From positions 1 through 47,543 of the forward strand of contig JAHDWL010000024.1 in NCBI GenBank assembly GCA_023384355.1: a stretch of 47,543 nt of DNA, written 5' to 3'. The notes under the pieces were generated by a model that was not told the DNA's origin, did no database searches, and was given only the letters and a program-made list of their open reading frames with translations. Position 1 is the first letter of the stretch. Every line of letters begins with the position of its first letter. The stretch is from Anaerolineae bacterium (GTDB lineage: Bacteria > Chloroflexota > Anaerolineae > Promineifilales > Promineifilaceae). Made by a program: the position numbers and the translations under genes. Positions 15,818 through 24,210 of the stretch are shown piece by piece.

Positions 15818-17305
15818 TCAGAAGCCAGGATCGGAGAGATGTTCGACCACCCGGAACCCGACATCGCTGAGCCCGCTGCGCGGATTGCCGCCGCCCCGGT
15901 ACGCGGCGCGCGTGTTCCGACCGCCGTAGAACCACGAGCCGCCGCGCAAAGCGCGTGATACTCCTTCTATGTACCACGATTCCATCCACTCCCATACGTT
16001 GCCGGCCATATCGACGCAGCCGTAGGGGCTATCCCCCTTCGGCGAATAGGCCCCGACCGGCGTGGTGCTGCCGACGTTGCCATTGAAATTGCAGTGCTCG
16101 GCCGTCGGCGGTTCGCTGCCCCACGGCCAGATACGCCCGTCAGTCCCCCGCGCCGCTTTCTCCCACTGCTCCTCAGTCGGCAACGCCAGCCCCGCCCAGT
16201 CGCAGAAGGCCTTCGCGTCGTCCCAGCTCACCAGCACGACCGGGTGGTCTGCCTTGCCGGCCGGATAGACGCGGCGCTTTTGGTCCCAGTTGTAAGGCCT
16301 GGCCCATTTATCCGGGATGTTGGGTACCGGATGATTCGGGTTGGCGTCGAGGAAACGCTTGTATTGGGCATTGGTCACCGGAGCGCGACCGATCCAAAAC
16401 TCGGGCAGATCGATGGTCCGCTGCGGCTTCTCATCGTCATATGCCATCTCGTCCGCATCCGATGAGCCATAGAGGAACGGCCCGGCGGGGATGCGGATGA
16501 GTTTGATGTCGGTCTTTTCGTGGATGCGCCGGTCGGGGGTCGAGGAGACGTTCCGCTCTTCCTTGACGTAGCGCTCGCGGGGCGGGGAAGCAGGGGAAAC
16601 GGTTGGTGTCGCCGGCGCGCCTTCCAACCGTCGCAGCAGCGCGTCCAGCCCGGCTTCGTAGCTACCATCAAACATCATCCACTGATAGGCATGCCATACC
16701 GGATCATAGCGATCTTTCACAAGGCAGACGGGGATGAAGCGCATGGCGCCCGCTCGCTCCAGTTCGATGGCGACATTGGTCTCCATCTCCACCCACGGTG
16801 ATTCCATCGCCGCCGGCGTGAGCACGAGCAACATCACGCCACTTTCGGCCAGACCACGATTGATGGCCGAAACCCACTGGCCGGAAGGGATGCTATCCGG
16901 TGCGATCCAGATCGAGAAGCCCGCGCGCCGCAGATCGTCGGCCAGCCGGTGGGCAAATACGGCGTCGGCCGTGGCGTGGCTGACGAAAACCTGCCGGGGG
17001 TTGCGCTCGAATCGACCGCGGCCTCGGCGCGGCGGTGGCGTAGAGGTGACTACCGACTGGACAGCGTCATCGCCGAACCTCGTCTGATAAGCCCTCCCGC
17101 GCTGTTGGGCGAGGACAGCTCGCAAGTCGATGAGCCTGCTGTCGCGCTCCATAAAAAGCACGAGCTCCCGCGCCTTGCCCGCTCGTCCTTCGCCACCCAG
17201 GTCGTCGTAGACCACGGCCAGATCTACGCAGAGCGTCTTCAACTCGTCCAGGTTGAAGTGGTCGAGGATGAACTGGCGCAGTTGGGTGGTGTCTGGCTGG
17301 CTCAT
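15818..17305 (-). CDS. EAD-TIR-FGE (formylglycine-generating-enzyme-like) conflict protein
   Basis: The protein has 495 residues in three parts. Residues 1-76 are an effector-associated domain of the death-like fold (resembling EAD7): LRQFILDHFNLDELKTLC and GKARELVLFMER. Residues 104-228 are a TIR domain: RQVFVSHATADAVFAHRLADD, WIAPDSIPSG and SPWVEMET, where E175 stands four residues after the tryptophan, the position of the catalytic glutamate in NAD-cleaving TIRs. Residues 266-487 are an FGE-sulfatase / C-type-lectin-like domain: IPAGPFLYGS, PVTNAQYKRFLDA, WDDAKAFCDWAG, LPTEEQWEKAARG, DMAGNVWEW and RGGSW. The active-site cysteines of true FGE are not seen near RGGSWFYGG, so this domain probably recognises something. 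Homologous EAD modules recruit partner proteins in bacterial immunity-like systems. The gene has its own promoter. Confidence 0.9.
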   Translation of the reverse strand: MSQPDTTQLRQFILDHFNLDELKTLCVDLAVVYDDLGGEGRAGKARELVLFMERDSRLIDLRAVLAQQRGRAYQTRFGDDAVQSVVTSTPPPRRGRGRFERNPRQVFVSHATADAVFAHRLADDLRRAGFSIWIAPDSIPSGQWVSAINRGLAESGVMLLVLTPAAMESPWVEMETNVAIELERAGAMRFIPVCLVKDRYDPVWHAYQWMMFDGSYEAGLDALLRRLEGAPATPTVSPASPPRERYVKEERNVSSTPDRRIHEKTDIKLIRIPAGPFLYGSSDADEMAYDDEKPQRTIDLPEFWIGRAPVTNAQYKRFLDANPNHPVPNIPDKWARPYNWDQKRRVYPAGKADHPVVLVSWDDAKAFCDWAGLALPTEEQWEKAARGTDGRIWPWGSEPPTAEHCNFNGNVGSTTPVGAYSPKGDSPYGCVDMAGNVWEWMESWYIEGVSRALRGGSWFYGGRNTRAAYRGGGNPRSGLSDVGFRVVEHLSDPGF

Positions 17306-17322
17306 GGCGTCTGGTTGATAAA

Positions 17323-17351
17323 AGTATAGCCCAATAAAACAGAGATGTCAG
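17323..17351 (-). promoter_or_regulatory. Promoter of the EAD-TIR-FGE gene
   Basis: On the minus strand CTGACA (17351-17346), a 17-base spacer and TATACT (17328-17323) precede the ATG at 17305, giving a leader of about 11 bases. The -35 element overlaps the stop of the upstream ATPase gene. Confidence 0.65.
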
Positions 17352-18772
17352 GACAATTCCGCATCCAGCCGCGCCAGGCTCACATCCAGACCGCCCTGCG
17401 CGCGCAAATCGGCCGCCGCGGCCGGTGTCAATCCTTCGCGGGAGAATACGGCGTAGTGGAATCGCCACGCCTCTCCGTCCGGCAATTCCTGCCGCAGGGC
17501 GGTCGCCTTGCGGTCGATCAGGTCGCGAACCACCGATCGGTCGACACGGCCTTCGCCCCATTTGCACTCGCCTAGCAAGAGTTGGCGATTCTCCCAATCG
17601 ACTGCGGCAACGTCGATCTGCACCTTGCGACTCCAGTGCGCGGCGGTGATCGTCGGGCGCAGGGGTAATTCACCCGCGGCCCCGCGTTCGACAACCCATC
17701 GACGAGTCAGATCCTCGAATGCCGTCGCGCCGACGAAGCCGCGCAGCTCCAGGCGGACGCGATCCAGAACTCGTTCGGTGTCGAACGGCAGGTACTCATG
17801 GAATGGAGCGATAAACCGGAAATAGAAACGAAAGTAGGGATCGGCCAGATGATAGCGTCCAAGCCGCGAACTGCGCCGTTTGGCCGGTGCTGTGCCTGCG
17901 GGCAGCCGCCGCTCCACCAGCTTCAAATCCTGTAATCGCTGAAGATAAACGGAAAGGTGGCTGGTAGCAATCAGGGCGTAATTGCTGATGTCGCTGAGGG
18001 TGTGGTGACCCAGCCCGATCGCCTTGAGCGTCGCCAGATAGGATTGCGGCTCGCGCACCTCGTCGTAGAGCAAAAACGTGGGTTCGGCCAGGAACATGCT
18101 GCCTTCCGAGAGGATGATCCGCCGGACGTTGTTCGTCAAGTTCAACGCGGGATCAAGCCAGTTAAGGTAGGCCGGGACGCCACCGGCGACGGCATATAAG
18201 GCGACACGCTCCTCAGCCAACCAATCGGGGAAGAATTCGCGTAACGCGCTGAAGGGTAGGGGATCGAGATACCATTGCCCTGTCAGGCGGCCGAAGAGGG
18301 GTGATTGGTGAGTTTGCAGCGATTCCATCACCTTGACCTGGGAGCCGCACAGAATGATAACCAGATTCGAATGCTGAAAATGGGCGTCCCAGGCGTGTTG
18401 CAGAGCCGAAAGGGTCGCCGGATCGGATTCCGCAGCATACGGTAACTCGTCCAGAATCAGGATGTGACGGCGGTCGCCGATGATCGCGGCCACAGCGTCC
18501 CATAATTCGGCCCAGTTGTCGAAGAGGGGGGCTTGCCGTAGGGGAAGGTTTTGAATCCGGGCATAGAGCTTGCGGCGCTGGAGGTCTGCCGGTTCTTTTT
18601 CAGCCGCCCAATAGGTATGATCCACCTTGCTTCGGCCGGCCCATTCCATCAGCAGGGCTGTCTTGCCCACACGCCGCCGCCCATAGAGCAGGACAAGTTG
18701 TGCCGGACCGGGCCGTCGCCGGGTCAGGAGTTCATTCAGATAGGCCAGTTCGCGCTGTCGATCAGTGAACAA
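17348..18772 (-). CDS. ATPase with C-terminal DUF234 nuclease-like domain
   Basis: The protein has 474 residues. The N-terminal half is a P-loop ATPase of the archaeal-type ATPase_2 family, starting FTDRQRELAYL, with Walker A GRRRVGKT (31-38), Walker B ILILDELP (D108, E109) and ILCGSQV as sensor. A winged-helix segment follows. The C-terminal DUF234 domain has D387 and an E402-x-K404 pair in LLLGECKWGE, the pattern of the PD-(D/E)xK nuclease fold. Such proteins occur widely in archaea and some bacteria and spread horizontally; their function is unsettled. The gene sits upstream of and in line with the EAD-TIR-FGE gene, but the latter has its own promoter. Expression is probably controlled by an inverted repeat around the promoter. 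Confidence 0.85.
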   Translation of the reverse strand: MFTDRQRELAYLNELLTRRRPGPAQLVLLYGRRRVGKTALLMEWAGRSKVDHTYWAAEKEPADLQRRKLYARIQNLPLRQAPLFDNWAELWDAVAAIIGDRRHILILDELPYAAESDPATLSALQHAWDAHFQHSNLVIILCGSQVKVMESLQTHQSPLFGRLTGQWYLDPLPFSALREFFPDWLAEERVALYAVAGGVPAYLNWLDPALNLTNNVRRIILSEGSMFLAEPTFLLYDEVREPQSYLATLKAIGLGHHTLSDISNYALIATSHLSVYLQRLQDLKLVERRLPAGTAPAKRRSSRLGRYHLADPYFRFYFRFIAPFHEYLPFDTERVLDRVRLELRGFVGATAFEDLTRRWVVERGAAGELPLRPTITAAHWSRKVQIDVAAVDWENRQLLLGECKWGEGRVDRSVVRDLIDRKATALRQELPDGEAWRFHYAVFSREGLTPAAAADLRAQGGLDVSLARLDAELS

Positions 18773-18786
18773 GTCGCAGTTCCTTC

Positions 18787-18835
18787 AATTAAGCTACGTG
18801 TTGTGTATTATACATATCATGTAGCTTAATTTCAA
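18787..18835 (-). promoter_or_regulatory. Promoter within an 11-bp inverted repeat, ATPase-DUF234 gene
   Basis: On the minus strand TTGAAA (18835-18830), a 17-base spacer and TATAAT (18812-18807) form a near-consensus promoter 34 bases before the ATG at 18772. AATTAAGCTAC (18787-18797) and GTAGCTTAATT (18821-18831) are exact inverted repeats flanking the -10 and touching the -35, so a dimeric repressor could occlude it. Confidence 0.7.
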
Positions 18836-18843
18836 ATGACAAG

Positions 18844-20187
18844 TCACTCCCCCCGATGCTCCAGCGCCCGATACACCGGCCGCCGGCTCTCATCAAACCG
18901 CAACATGCTGTAGCCGACCTCCTGGAATTCCGGCCCCAGGGCTTTGGTGAAGTTGAGGTTCCACAGGAACATCGGTCCGGCCCACGACCAGTCGTGGGCC
19001 ATATCGAAGGCGCGCAAGGCGTAGACCGCCTGCTCCCACTCGCTGTTGTCGGCCATGAACTCCGACCCGGCCGGCGGCGAGACGGGCGCGCCTTCCTCGT
19101 TTACAATGCCCTCGAACGTGCCCCAGCCGAACTCGGTGGCCCATAGTTGCTTGCCGGCCGCGCCGGCAGCGACCAGCATGTCATGGTAGTCGTTCATCGT
19201 GTCGGCAAAGAAGAAGCTGGGGTGATTGTTGTGGCTGGATGAGACCTGCGTTGCATCGCCTGCGCGGGAATCGGGTGGGTTGGCCCAGCCATAGGGATGG
19301 ACGCCGAAGCCGTCGACGACCCCGGCCGCGCCCGCGGCCAGCATCGCGCCGAAATAGACCCGGTCGTCGATGGCGTTCACGCCGTCGTTGATGCCGGTCG
19401 TCGCCGGAGCGGCGGCGATGATGAGCGCCGCCGGATCGGCCGACCGCACGCCGGTCGCGCCACGCCGCATCAGTTCCACCAGGTCGGCTGCGCTGAGCGG
19501 CGAGCCGTTCCATTCGCGTTGCAAATTGGGCTCGTTCCACAGCTCATATGCCGCTACCTGCCCGTTATAGCGCGTGGCCAGATAGCGCATGAAGCCTTCG
19601 AACAGGGCGTAGTCGCCCGGCGGGCCGTCCATCTCCGTCGTCGGACGGCTCCACTCCGGGGCCTTGCTGACGCTGAGCAGCACCTTGACGCCCTGCCCGT
19701 TGGCTCCTTCCACCAGCTTGTCCAGCTCGCTGATCAGTTCCTCATTATATTCGCCCGGCCGCGGCTCGTGGAGCTTCCACGACACCTGCACCTTGACCCA
19801 CCCGGCATCGAGCGCCTGCAGATGGCGCAACAGGTCGCGCACGTCCTGGCGGTGGAGATAGACCTGCACGCCTACCTCGTCGCGGTTTAGCGGCGGGCCG
19901 GCGTAGACTGGATACTCCGGTTCGGGGGTCGCCGTGGGCGGAGCGGCGGTTGCCGTCGGCTCGGGTTGGGCGGGGTATGCCGCGACAGTGGGCGCGGTTT
20001 CCTCGCCGCCGGGCGCGACTGGGATAAAGACCTGCGCGCCGGTGGTAGCGGCCGCGGGCTGATCGGTAATGGCGGTAGGGACGGCCGTTGGAGCGATCGC
20101 CGGCGTGGCCGGCACGGCTGGTGGTCCACCGCGGCAGGCGACAAGGAAGAGCAGGCCGATGATCAGGAATGCAAATAGACGATACAT
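18844..20187 (-). CDS. Glycoside hydrolase-like lipoprotein (clan GH-A, GH5/GH39-like)
   Basis: The protein has 447 residues. The lipoprotein signal ends at LVAC (Cys18). A Pro/Thr/Ala-rich spacer runs to about residue 95, then a (beta/alpha)8 barrel. Clan GH-A active-site motifs are visible: YELWNEPN with E219 as acid/base and LWATEFGW with E352 as probable nucleophile, plus GFGVHPYGW. It should cleave a glycan outside the cell; the substrate is not evident. TATAAT (20200-20195) lies only seven bases before the ATG, so the mRNA is probably leaderless. The gene is not obviously linked to its neighbours. Confidence 0.85.
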   Translation of the reverse strand: MYRLFAFLIIGLLFLVACRGGPPAVPATPAIAPTAVPTAITDQPAAATTGAQVFIPVAPGGEETAPTVAAYPAQPEPTATAAPPTATPEPEYPVYAGPPLNRDEVGVQVYLHRQDVRDLLRHLQALDAGWVKVQVSWKLHEPRPGEYNEELISELDKLVEGANGQGVKVLLSVSKAPEWSRPTTEMDGPPGDYALFEGFMRYLATRYNGQVAAYELWNEPNLQREWNGSPLSAADLVELMRRGATGVRSADPAALIIAAAPATTGINDGVNAIDDRVYFGAMLAAGAAGVVDGFGVHPYGWANPPDSRAGDATQVSSSHNNHPSFFFADTMNDYHDMLVAAGAAGKQLWATEFGWGTFEGIVNEEGAPVSPPAGSEFMADNSEWEQAVYALRAFDMAHDWSWAGPMFLWNLNFTKALGPEFQEVGYSMLRFDESRRPVYRALEHRGE

Positions 20188-20194
20188 CGACGGG

Positions 20195-20200
20195 ATTATA
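20195..20200 (-). promoter_or_regulatory. Consensus -10 box of the glycosidase gene
   Basis: TATAAT on the minus strand ends seven bases before the ATG at 20187. No recognisable -35 was found at the normal distance. Confidence 0.5.
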
Positions 20201-20279
20201 TGCGGTTATATAAAGATAATGGGTCGAATTGGCTGAGTTTTAAGCCTTTTGCGGGTAAATCGAAATTAAATCCCGAACT

Positions 20280-20921
20280 TCATCTCCCAAACACCGCCAC
20301 CTGCCACACCACCCCGCCATAATGCATCACCTTCCGCAGCCCGTGATCGGCGGCGGTGCTCTCCACTTCCGCTGTCGAGTGAATGTAGGTGCGGAAGGGG
20401 TCATCGCGCAATCGGGGATACAGGTTCAGCAAGACCGCGCCCTTCCTGGCCCACCAGCTGTCGCGCGGGTAAATCAGGCCGAGGAAGCGTTTGGCGCGGG
20501 CGGCAGCGGCGTTGACCAGCGCTACGCCGTCCGGATAGCAGCACAGAACGCGGTCCAGCGTGACGATGTCGGCCGGCTCGATCTGGCCGGCCAGGGCGAC
20601 GAAATCGCCATGCAGATAGCGTGCCCGGGCGGCGTAACCCCGCTTCTCGGCCTCTTGCCGCACCATCGCCAGGTAGGCGCTTGAGGCGTCGACATCGGTG
20701 ACGTCCGTCACGCCGGCAGCGCTCAACTCATGCTGGATGACGCCAATACCGCCGCCGATGTCCAGCAGCGTCATGCCGTCGACGCCGGCGGCCCGCAATG
20801 TGTCGAGCAGCCGCTTCGTCATTCCCCGCGGGCCATGCCGCCGGTATTTTCGCAGATCGGCCGCGGCCACGCGCTGGTTAAAGAAACGGTCCGCGCCTTG
20901 ACAGTGTGGGCAACAGGTCAT
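20280..20921 (-). CDS. SAM-dependent methyltransferase, small
   Basis: The protein has 213 residues from the ATG at 20921. It begins with MTCCPHCQGADRFFN (a C-x2-C pair) and KYRRHGP, then a class I methyltransferase core: motif I LLDIGGGIG (52-60), TDVDASSAYL as motif II, and PADIVTLDRVLCCYPD after strand 4. The C-terminal half with FLGLIYPRDSWW resembles proteins annotated as ubiE-like or Mg-protoporphyrin methyltransferase-like, but the substrate is unknown. GGAGG five bases upstream supports this ATG. The frame continues 16 codons upstream without similarity. Confidence 0.8.
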   Translation of the reverse strand: MTCCPHCQGADRFFNQRVAAADLRKYRRHGPRGMTKRLLDTLRAAGVDGMTLLDIGGGIGVIQHELSAAGVTDVTDVDASSAYLAMVRQEAEKRGYAARARYLHGDFVALAGQIEPADIVTLDRVLCCYPDGVALVNAAAARAKRFLGLIYPRDSWWARKGAVLLNLYPRLRDDPFRTYIHSTAEVESTAADHGLRKVMHYGGVVWQVAVFGR

Positions 20922-20984
20922 CATCGCCTCCGGCAGTGACAGAATAACGGATTGCGCCAGGCAACGCAAGAGAGGCCGGCACGA

Positions 20985-21014
20985 AAAGGGGGCAGCCGGG
21001 CGGCCACCCCCTTT
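20985..21014. terminator. Hairpin in the gap downstream of aceA
   Basis: AAAGGGGG (20985-20992) and CCCCCTTT (21007-21014) pair with a GC-rich loop that can itself fold. It lies between aceA and the methyltransferase gene and could insulate them. Confidence 0.45.
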
Positions 21015-21037
21015 CCCTGAAGGAGAAATGAAATGGG

Positions 21038-21060
21038 GAGGCGGACGGGCAATCCGCCTC
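21038..21060 (-). terminator. Hairpin immediately after aceA
   Basis: GAGGCGGA and TCCGCCTC form a perfect 8-bp stem with a 7-base loop, eight bases past the aceA stop. The T-run on the minus strand is weak (CCCATTTCATTT), so termination may be partial. Confidence 0.5.
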
Positions 21061-21068
21061 AGGAACGC

Positions 21069-22373
21069 CTAAGCGTGGCCGTTGGCCGCGGCGATCTCGA
21101 ACTGCTCTTCTTCGGTCGAACCCTTGAGAGCCACAGTTGACGATTCACCGCGTGAGACGACCATCTGTATCTCGTCGAAATAACCCGCGCCGACGAAACT
21201 CTGATGCTTGATGGCGCGGAAGCCGTGCTCCTCTTCCAGCTGAAATTCGCGCTGCTGGAACCGGGAATAGGCGGCCATGCCGTGATCCTTGTAGCCCACG
21301 GCCAGCTCGAACATGGCGGCGTTCAGCGTGTGGAAGCCGGCCAGTGTCACGAACTGGAAGGCATAGCCCATCTGGCCCAGCTCGCGCTGGAACTTGGCAA
21401 TGTCGGCCTCGCCCAGGTTGCGCTTCCAGTTGAACGACGGCGAGCAGTTGTAGGCCAGCAGCTTGCCGGGGAACCTGGCGTGGATCGCCTCGGCGAAACG
21501 GCGCGCCTCGGACATGTCGGGATGGGCTGTCTCGCACCACACCACATCGGCATAGGGCGCATAGGCCAGGCCACGAGCGATAGCCGAATCCAGCCCACTG
21601 TTGATGCGATAGAAGCCCTCCACCGTGCGCTCGCCGGTGCAGAATGACTGATCATAGGGATCGACATCGCTGGTCAGCAAGTCAGCCCCGTTGGCGTCGG
21701 TGCGGGCGATGAGCACACTGGGCACGCCCATCACGTCGGCCGCCAGTCGCGCCGCCACCAGTTTCTGGACGAACTCGCGCGTCGGCACGAGCACCTTGCC
21801 GCCCATGTGGCCGCATTTCTTGGCCGACGACAGTTGATCCTCGAAGTGAACACCCGCCGCGCCCGCCTCGATCATGGCCTTCATCAGCTCGAAGGCGTTG
21901 AGCGAGCCGCCGAAGCCGGACTCCGCATCGGCAACGATGGGCGCGTACCAGTAGACCCCGTTCTCGTCCTGCATGTGGTGGATTTGATCCGCGCGCTGCA
22001 GGGCATTGTTGATGCGCTTCACCAGATTGGGCACACTGTCGGCCGGGTAGAGGCTCTGATCGGGGTAAGTGTGGGCGGCCGTGTTGTTGTCGCCGGCCAC
22101 CTGCCAGCCGCTGACGTAGATCGCCTTCAGCCCCGCCTGCACCTGCTGAACGGCCTGGTTGCCGGTGACGGCTCCCAGAGCGGCCACAAAATCCTCCTGC
22201 TGCATCAGCCGCCACAGCCGTTCCGCGCCCATTCGGGCCAGCGTATGTTCGATCTGCACCGAACCGCGCAGCCGGATGACGTCCTCAGCCGAATAGGGCC
22301 GGACAATCCCCTGCCAGCGCTTGTTCAGCTCCCAATCATCCTTCAACTTCGCCACATTATATGGTTTGAACAT
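21069..22373 (-). CDS. aceA: Isocitrate lyase
   Basis: The protein has 434 residues from the ATG at 22373. It cleaves isocitrate to glyoxylate and succinate, the first step of the glyoxylate shunt. The catalytic loop KKCGHMGGK (about 184-192) with the active-site cysteine is intact, as is [10 protein letters not shown], which closes over the active site. [15 protein letters not shown] matches the metal- and substrate-binding region. Length is normal for the bacterial short form. GGAGGCGAGG directly precedes this ATG; a GTG 12 bases upstream is less likely because it would overlap that site. The gene is downstream of aceB on the same strand with a 105-base gap holding a dispersed hairpin repeat. 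Confidence 0.97.
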   Translation of the reverse strand: MFKPYNVAKLKDDWELNKRWQGIVRPYSAEDVIRLRGSVQIEHTLARMGAERLWRLMQQEDFVAALGAVTGNQAVQQVQAGLKAIYVSGWQVAGDNNTAAHTYPDQSLYPADSVPNLVKRINNALQRADQIHHMQDENGVYWYAPIVADAESGFGGSLNAFELMKAMIEAGAAGVHFEDQLSSAKKCGHMGGKVLVPTREFVQKLVAARLAADVMGVPSVLIARTDANGADLLTSDVDPYDQSFCTGERTVEGFYRINSGLDSAIARGLAYAPYADVVWCETAHPDMSEARRFAEAIHARFPGKLLAYNCSPSFNWKRNLGEADIAKFQRELGQMGYAFQFVTLAGFHTLNAAMFELAVGYKDHGMAAYSRFQQREFQLEEEHGFRAIKHQSFVGAGYFDEIQMVVSRGESSTVALKGSTEEEQFEIAAANGHA

Positions 22374-22408
22374 CCTCGCCTCCACATCATGAATTCTGAT
22401 TTTTTATG

Positions 22409-22435
22409 TAGGGGCGGGTTTGCAACCCATCCCTA
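22409..22435. repeat. Imperfect hairpin repeat between aceB and aceA
   Basis: AGGGGCGGGTT (22410-22420), a TGC loop and AACCCATCCCT (22424-22434) pair with one mismatch and one G-T pair; one further pair extends the stem. The symmetry and intergenic site suggest a dispersed repeat unit. It could tune the relative amounts of AceB and AceA. Confidence 0.45.
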
Positions 22436-22478
22436 TCGGATTCACGTACGGATAACCGCGGAGCAGCTCCCCTGCCCC

Positions 22479-24065
22479 TCAATTCAAATACTCATACGCC
22501 TTCAGCGTCAGAAAATCGGTGAATTCATCAGCCACGCTGATCTCGTCAAAAAGCCGGGCAGCAAGCTCGTAATTGCCGGCGGCGAAATCGGCCTCGCCGA
22601 TCTGGCTCTTTAGATCGGCCAGCACATCGGCCGTCACCTCGCGGAACAGATCGACCGTGATCTTCCGGCCGTCGTCGAGCCTGGCGTTCGGGTTATGAAG
22701 CCATTGCCAGAGTTGCGAGCGGGAGATCTCGGCCGTGGCCGCGTCTTCCATCAGGTTATAAATCGGCACGCAGCCGTTGCCGCTCAGCCAGGCAGCCATA
22801 TAACGAATGCCTACGTCGACGTTGGTGCGCACTCCGCCGGCCGTGATCGTTCCCGTGGGGATGGCCAGCAGCTCGGCGGCCGTCACGTGTACGTCTTCCC
22901 GCTTGCGGTGAATCTGATTGGGCGTCGGCATGTACTTGTCGAAAATGTCGCCGGCGATGGCGACCAGGCCGGGGTGGGCCACCCAGGTGCCATCGTGGCC
23001 ATCCTTGGCCTCGCGCTCCTTGTCGGCCCGCACCTTGGCCAGCGCCGTCTCATTGGCTTCGGGATCGTTCTTGATCGGAATCTGCGCTGCCATGCCGCCC
23101 ATGGCGTGAATGTTGCGCCGGTGGCAGGTCTTGATGACCAGCTGCGAGTAGGCGCGCATGAACGGCGTGGTCATGGTCACCTGCGCCCGGTCGGGCAGGA
23201 AGAAGTCGGGGTGTTTCTGGAACTTGCGAATGGCGCTGAAGATGTAATCCCAGCGACCGCAATTCAACCCCGCGGAGTGCTCCCGTAACTCCCAGAGGAT
23301 CTCGTCCATCTCGAACGTGGCCAGAATGTTCTCGATAAGGACCGTGGCGCGGATCGTGCCGACGGGCAGGCTGACGTATTCCTGCGCCGTCACAAAGACG
23401 TCGTTCCACAGACGGGCTTCCAGATGACTCTCCAGCTTCGGCAGGTAGAAGTATGGCCCCGTGCCGCGGGCGACGAGGTTATGCGCGTTGTGGAAGAAGT
23501 AGAGGCCGAAGTCGAACAGCGACGCCGACATCTCGCGGCCGTCGATGAGGACGTGCTTCTCGTTAAGATGCCAGCCGCGCGGCCGGGCCAGCAAGACGGC
23601 CGTCTTTTCATTCAGCCGGTAGCGCTTGCCTTCGGGACTGGTGAATGTGATGGTACGATTGATCGCGTCGCGGAGATTGATTTGCCCCTCGATGGTGGCC
23701 GCCCAGGTCGGCGAGTGGGAGTCCTCGAAGTCGGCCATGTAGACGGTGGCGCCGGAGTTAAGGGCGTTGATGACCATCTTGCGGTCGACCGGGCCGGTGA
23801 TCTCGACGCGACGGTCTTGCAGGTCGGTAGGGATGGGCGCGACCGTCCAATCGGCGGCGCGAATGCCGGCCGTCTCAGGCAGAAAATCGGGCATCGCCCC
23901 GCCGTCGATCTCTTTCTGGCGCGCGGCACGGCGTTCCAGCAGCTCAAGTCGACGGTCATTAAAGGCGCGCTGGAGCGTGGCGATAAAGGTCAGGGCTTCG
24001 GGCGTAAGAATTTGGGCGAATTCGGGCGTTATCTCGCCGCGGATTTCGATTTCATCTGGCGCCAT
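22479..24065 (-). CDS. aceB: Malate synthase (A type)
   Basis: The protein has 528 residues from the ATG at 24065. It condenses glyoxylate with acetyl-CoA to malate, completing the glyoxylate shunt. Characteristic segments are [27 protein letters not shown] with the catalytic arginine, the acidic [13 protein letters not shown]-like region reading [26 protein letters not shown] and [11 protein letters not shown]-like [10 protein letters not shown]. The length is that of the A isoform. AGGAG nine bases upstream supports this ATG over an upstream GTG. It is the first gene of an aceB-aceA operon divergent from the RamB/ScfR-like regulator. Confidence 0.96.
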   Translation of the reverse strand: MAPDEIEIRGEITPEFAQILTPEALTFIATLQRAFNDRRLELLERRAARQKEIDGGAMPDFLPETAGIRAADWTVAPIPTDLQDRRVEITGPVDRKMVINALNSGATVYMADFEDSHSPTWAATIEGQINLRDAINRTITFTSPEGKRYRLNEKTAVLLARPRGWHLNEKHVLIDGREMSASLFDFGLYFFHNAHNLVARGTGPYFYLPKLESHLEARLWNDVFVTAQEYVSLPVGTIRATVLIENILATFEMDEILWELREHSAGLNCGRWDYIFSAIRKFQKHPDFFLPDRAQVTMTTPFMRAYSQLVIKTCHRRNIHAMGGMAAQIPIKNDPEANETALAKVRADKEREAKDGHDGTWVAHPGLVAIAGDIFDKYMPTPNQIHRKREDVHVTAAELLAIPTGTITAGGVRTNVDVGIRYMAAWLSGNGCVPIYNLMEDAATAEISRSQLWQWLHNPNARLDDGRKITVDLFREVTADVLADLKSQIGEADFAAGNYELAARLFDEISVADEFTDFLTLKAYEYLN

Positions 24066-24110
24066 TTCCACTTTCTCCTGATATGGCTGTAAATCGTTAT
24101 TTTCACTGTC

Positions 24111-24124
24111 AGCGAATATTCGCT
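24111..24124. promoter_or_regulatory. ace operator, proximal copy
   Basis: AGCGAATATTCGCT is a perfect 14-bp palindrome. It lies just downstream of the predicted aceBA transcription start, where a bound repressor would block elongation. Confidence 0.7.
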
Positions 24125-24137
24125 AATTATAACGGCA

Positions 24138-24167
24138 AGTATAGAGGATTTCGTCGATATTTGTCAA
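24138..24167 (-). promoter_or_regulatory. aceBA promoter
   Basis: On the minus strand TTGACA (24167-24162), an 18-base spacer and TATACT (24143-24138) form a near-consensus promoter. The start site would be near 24131, giving a leader of about 65 bases that includes the proximal operator. Confidence 0.7.
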
Positions 24168-24192
24168 TAAAACGGCAAAATGAATTTTACTA

Positions 24193-24210
24193 TTAGCGAA
24201 TATTCGCTAA
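24193..24210. promoter_or_regulatory. ace operator, distal copy
   Basis: TTAGCGAATATTCGCTAA is a perfect 18-bp palindrome with the same core as the proximal copy. The centres are 84 bases apart, eight turns of B-DNA. It lies upstream of the aceBA -35 and before the TTGACA facing the regulator. Confidence 0.72.

Noticed and set aside
15780-15835. Short ATCAG-type repeats that might suggest a CRISPR or VNTR
   Set aside because: Units are about 5-8 bases, irregular and without spacers of constant length; treated as low-complexity intergenic sequence.
16062-18503. Open frames opposite the EAD-TIR-FGE and ATPase genes
   Set aside because: They mirror the well-supported minus-strand genes and show no domain or start signals.
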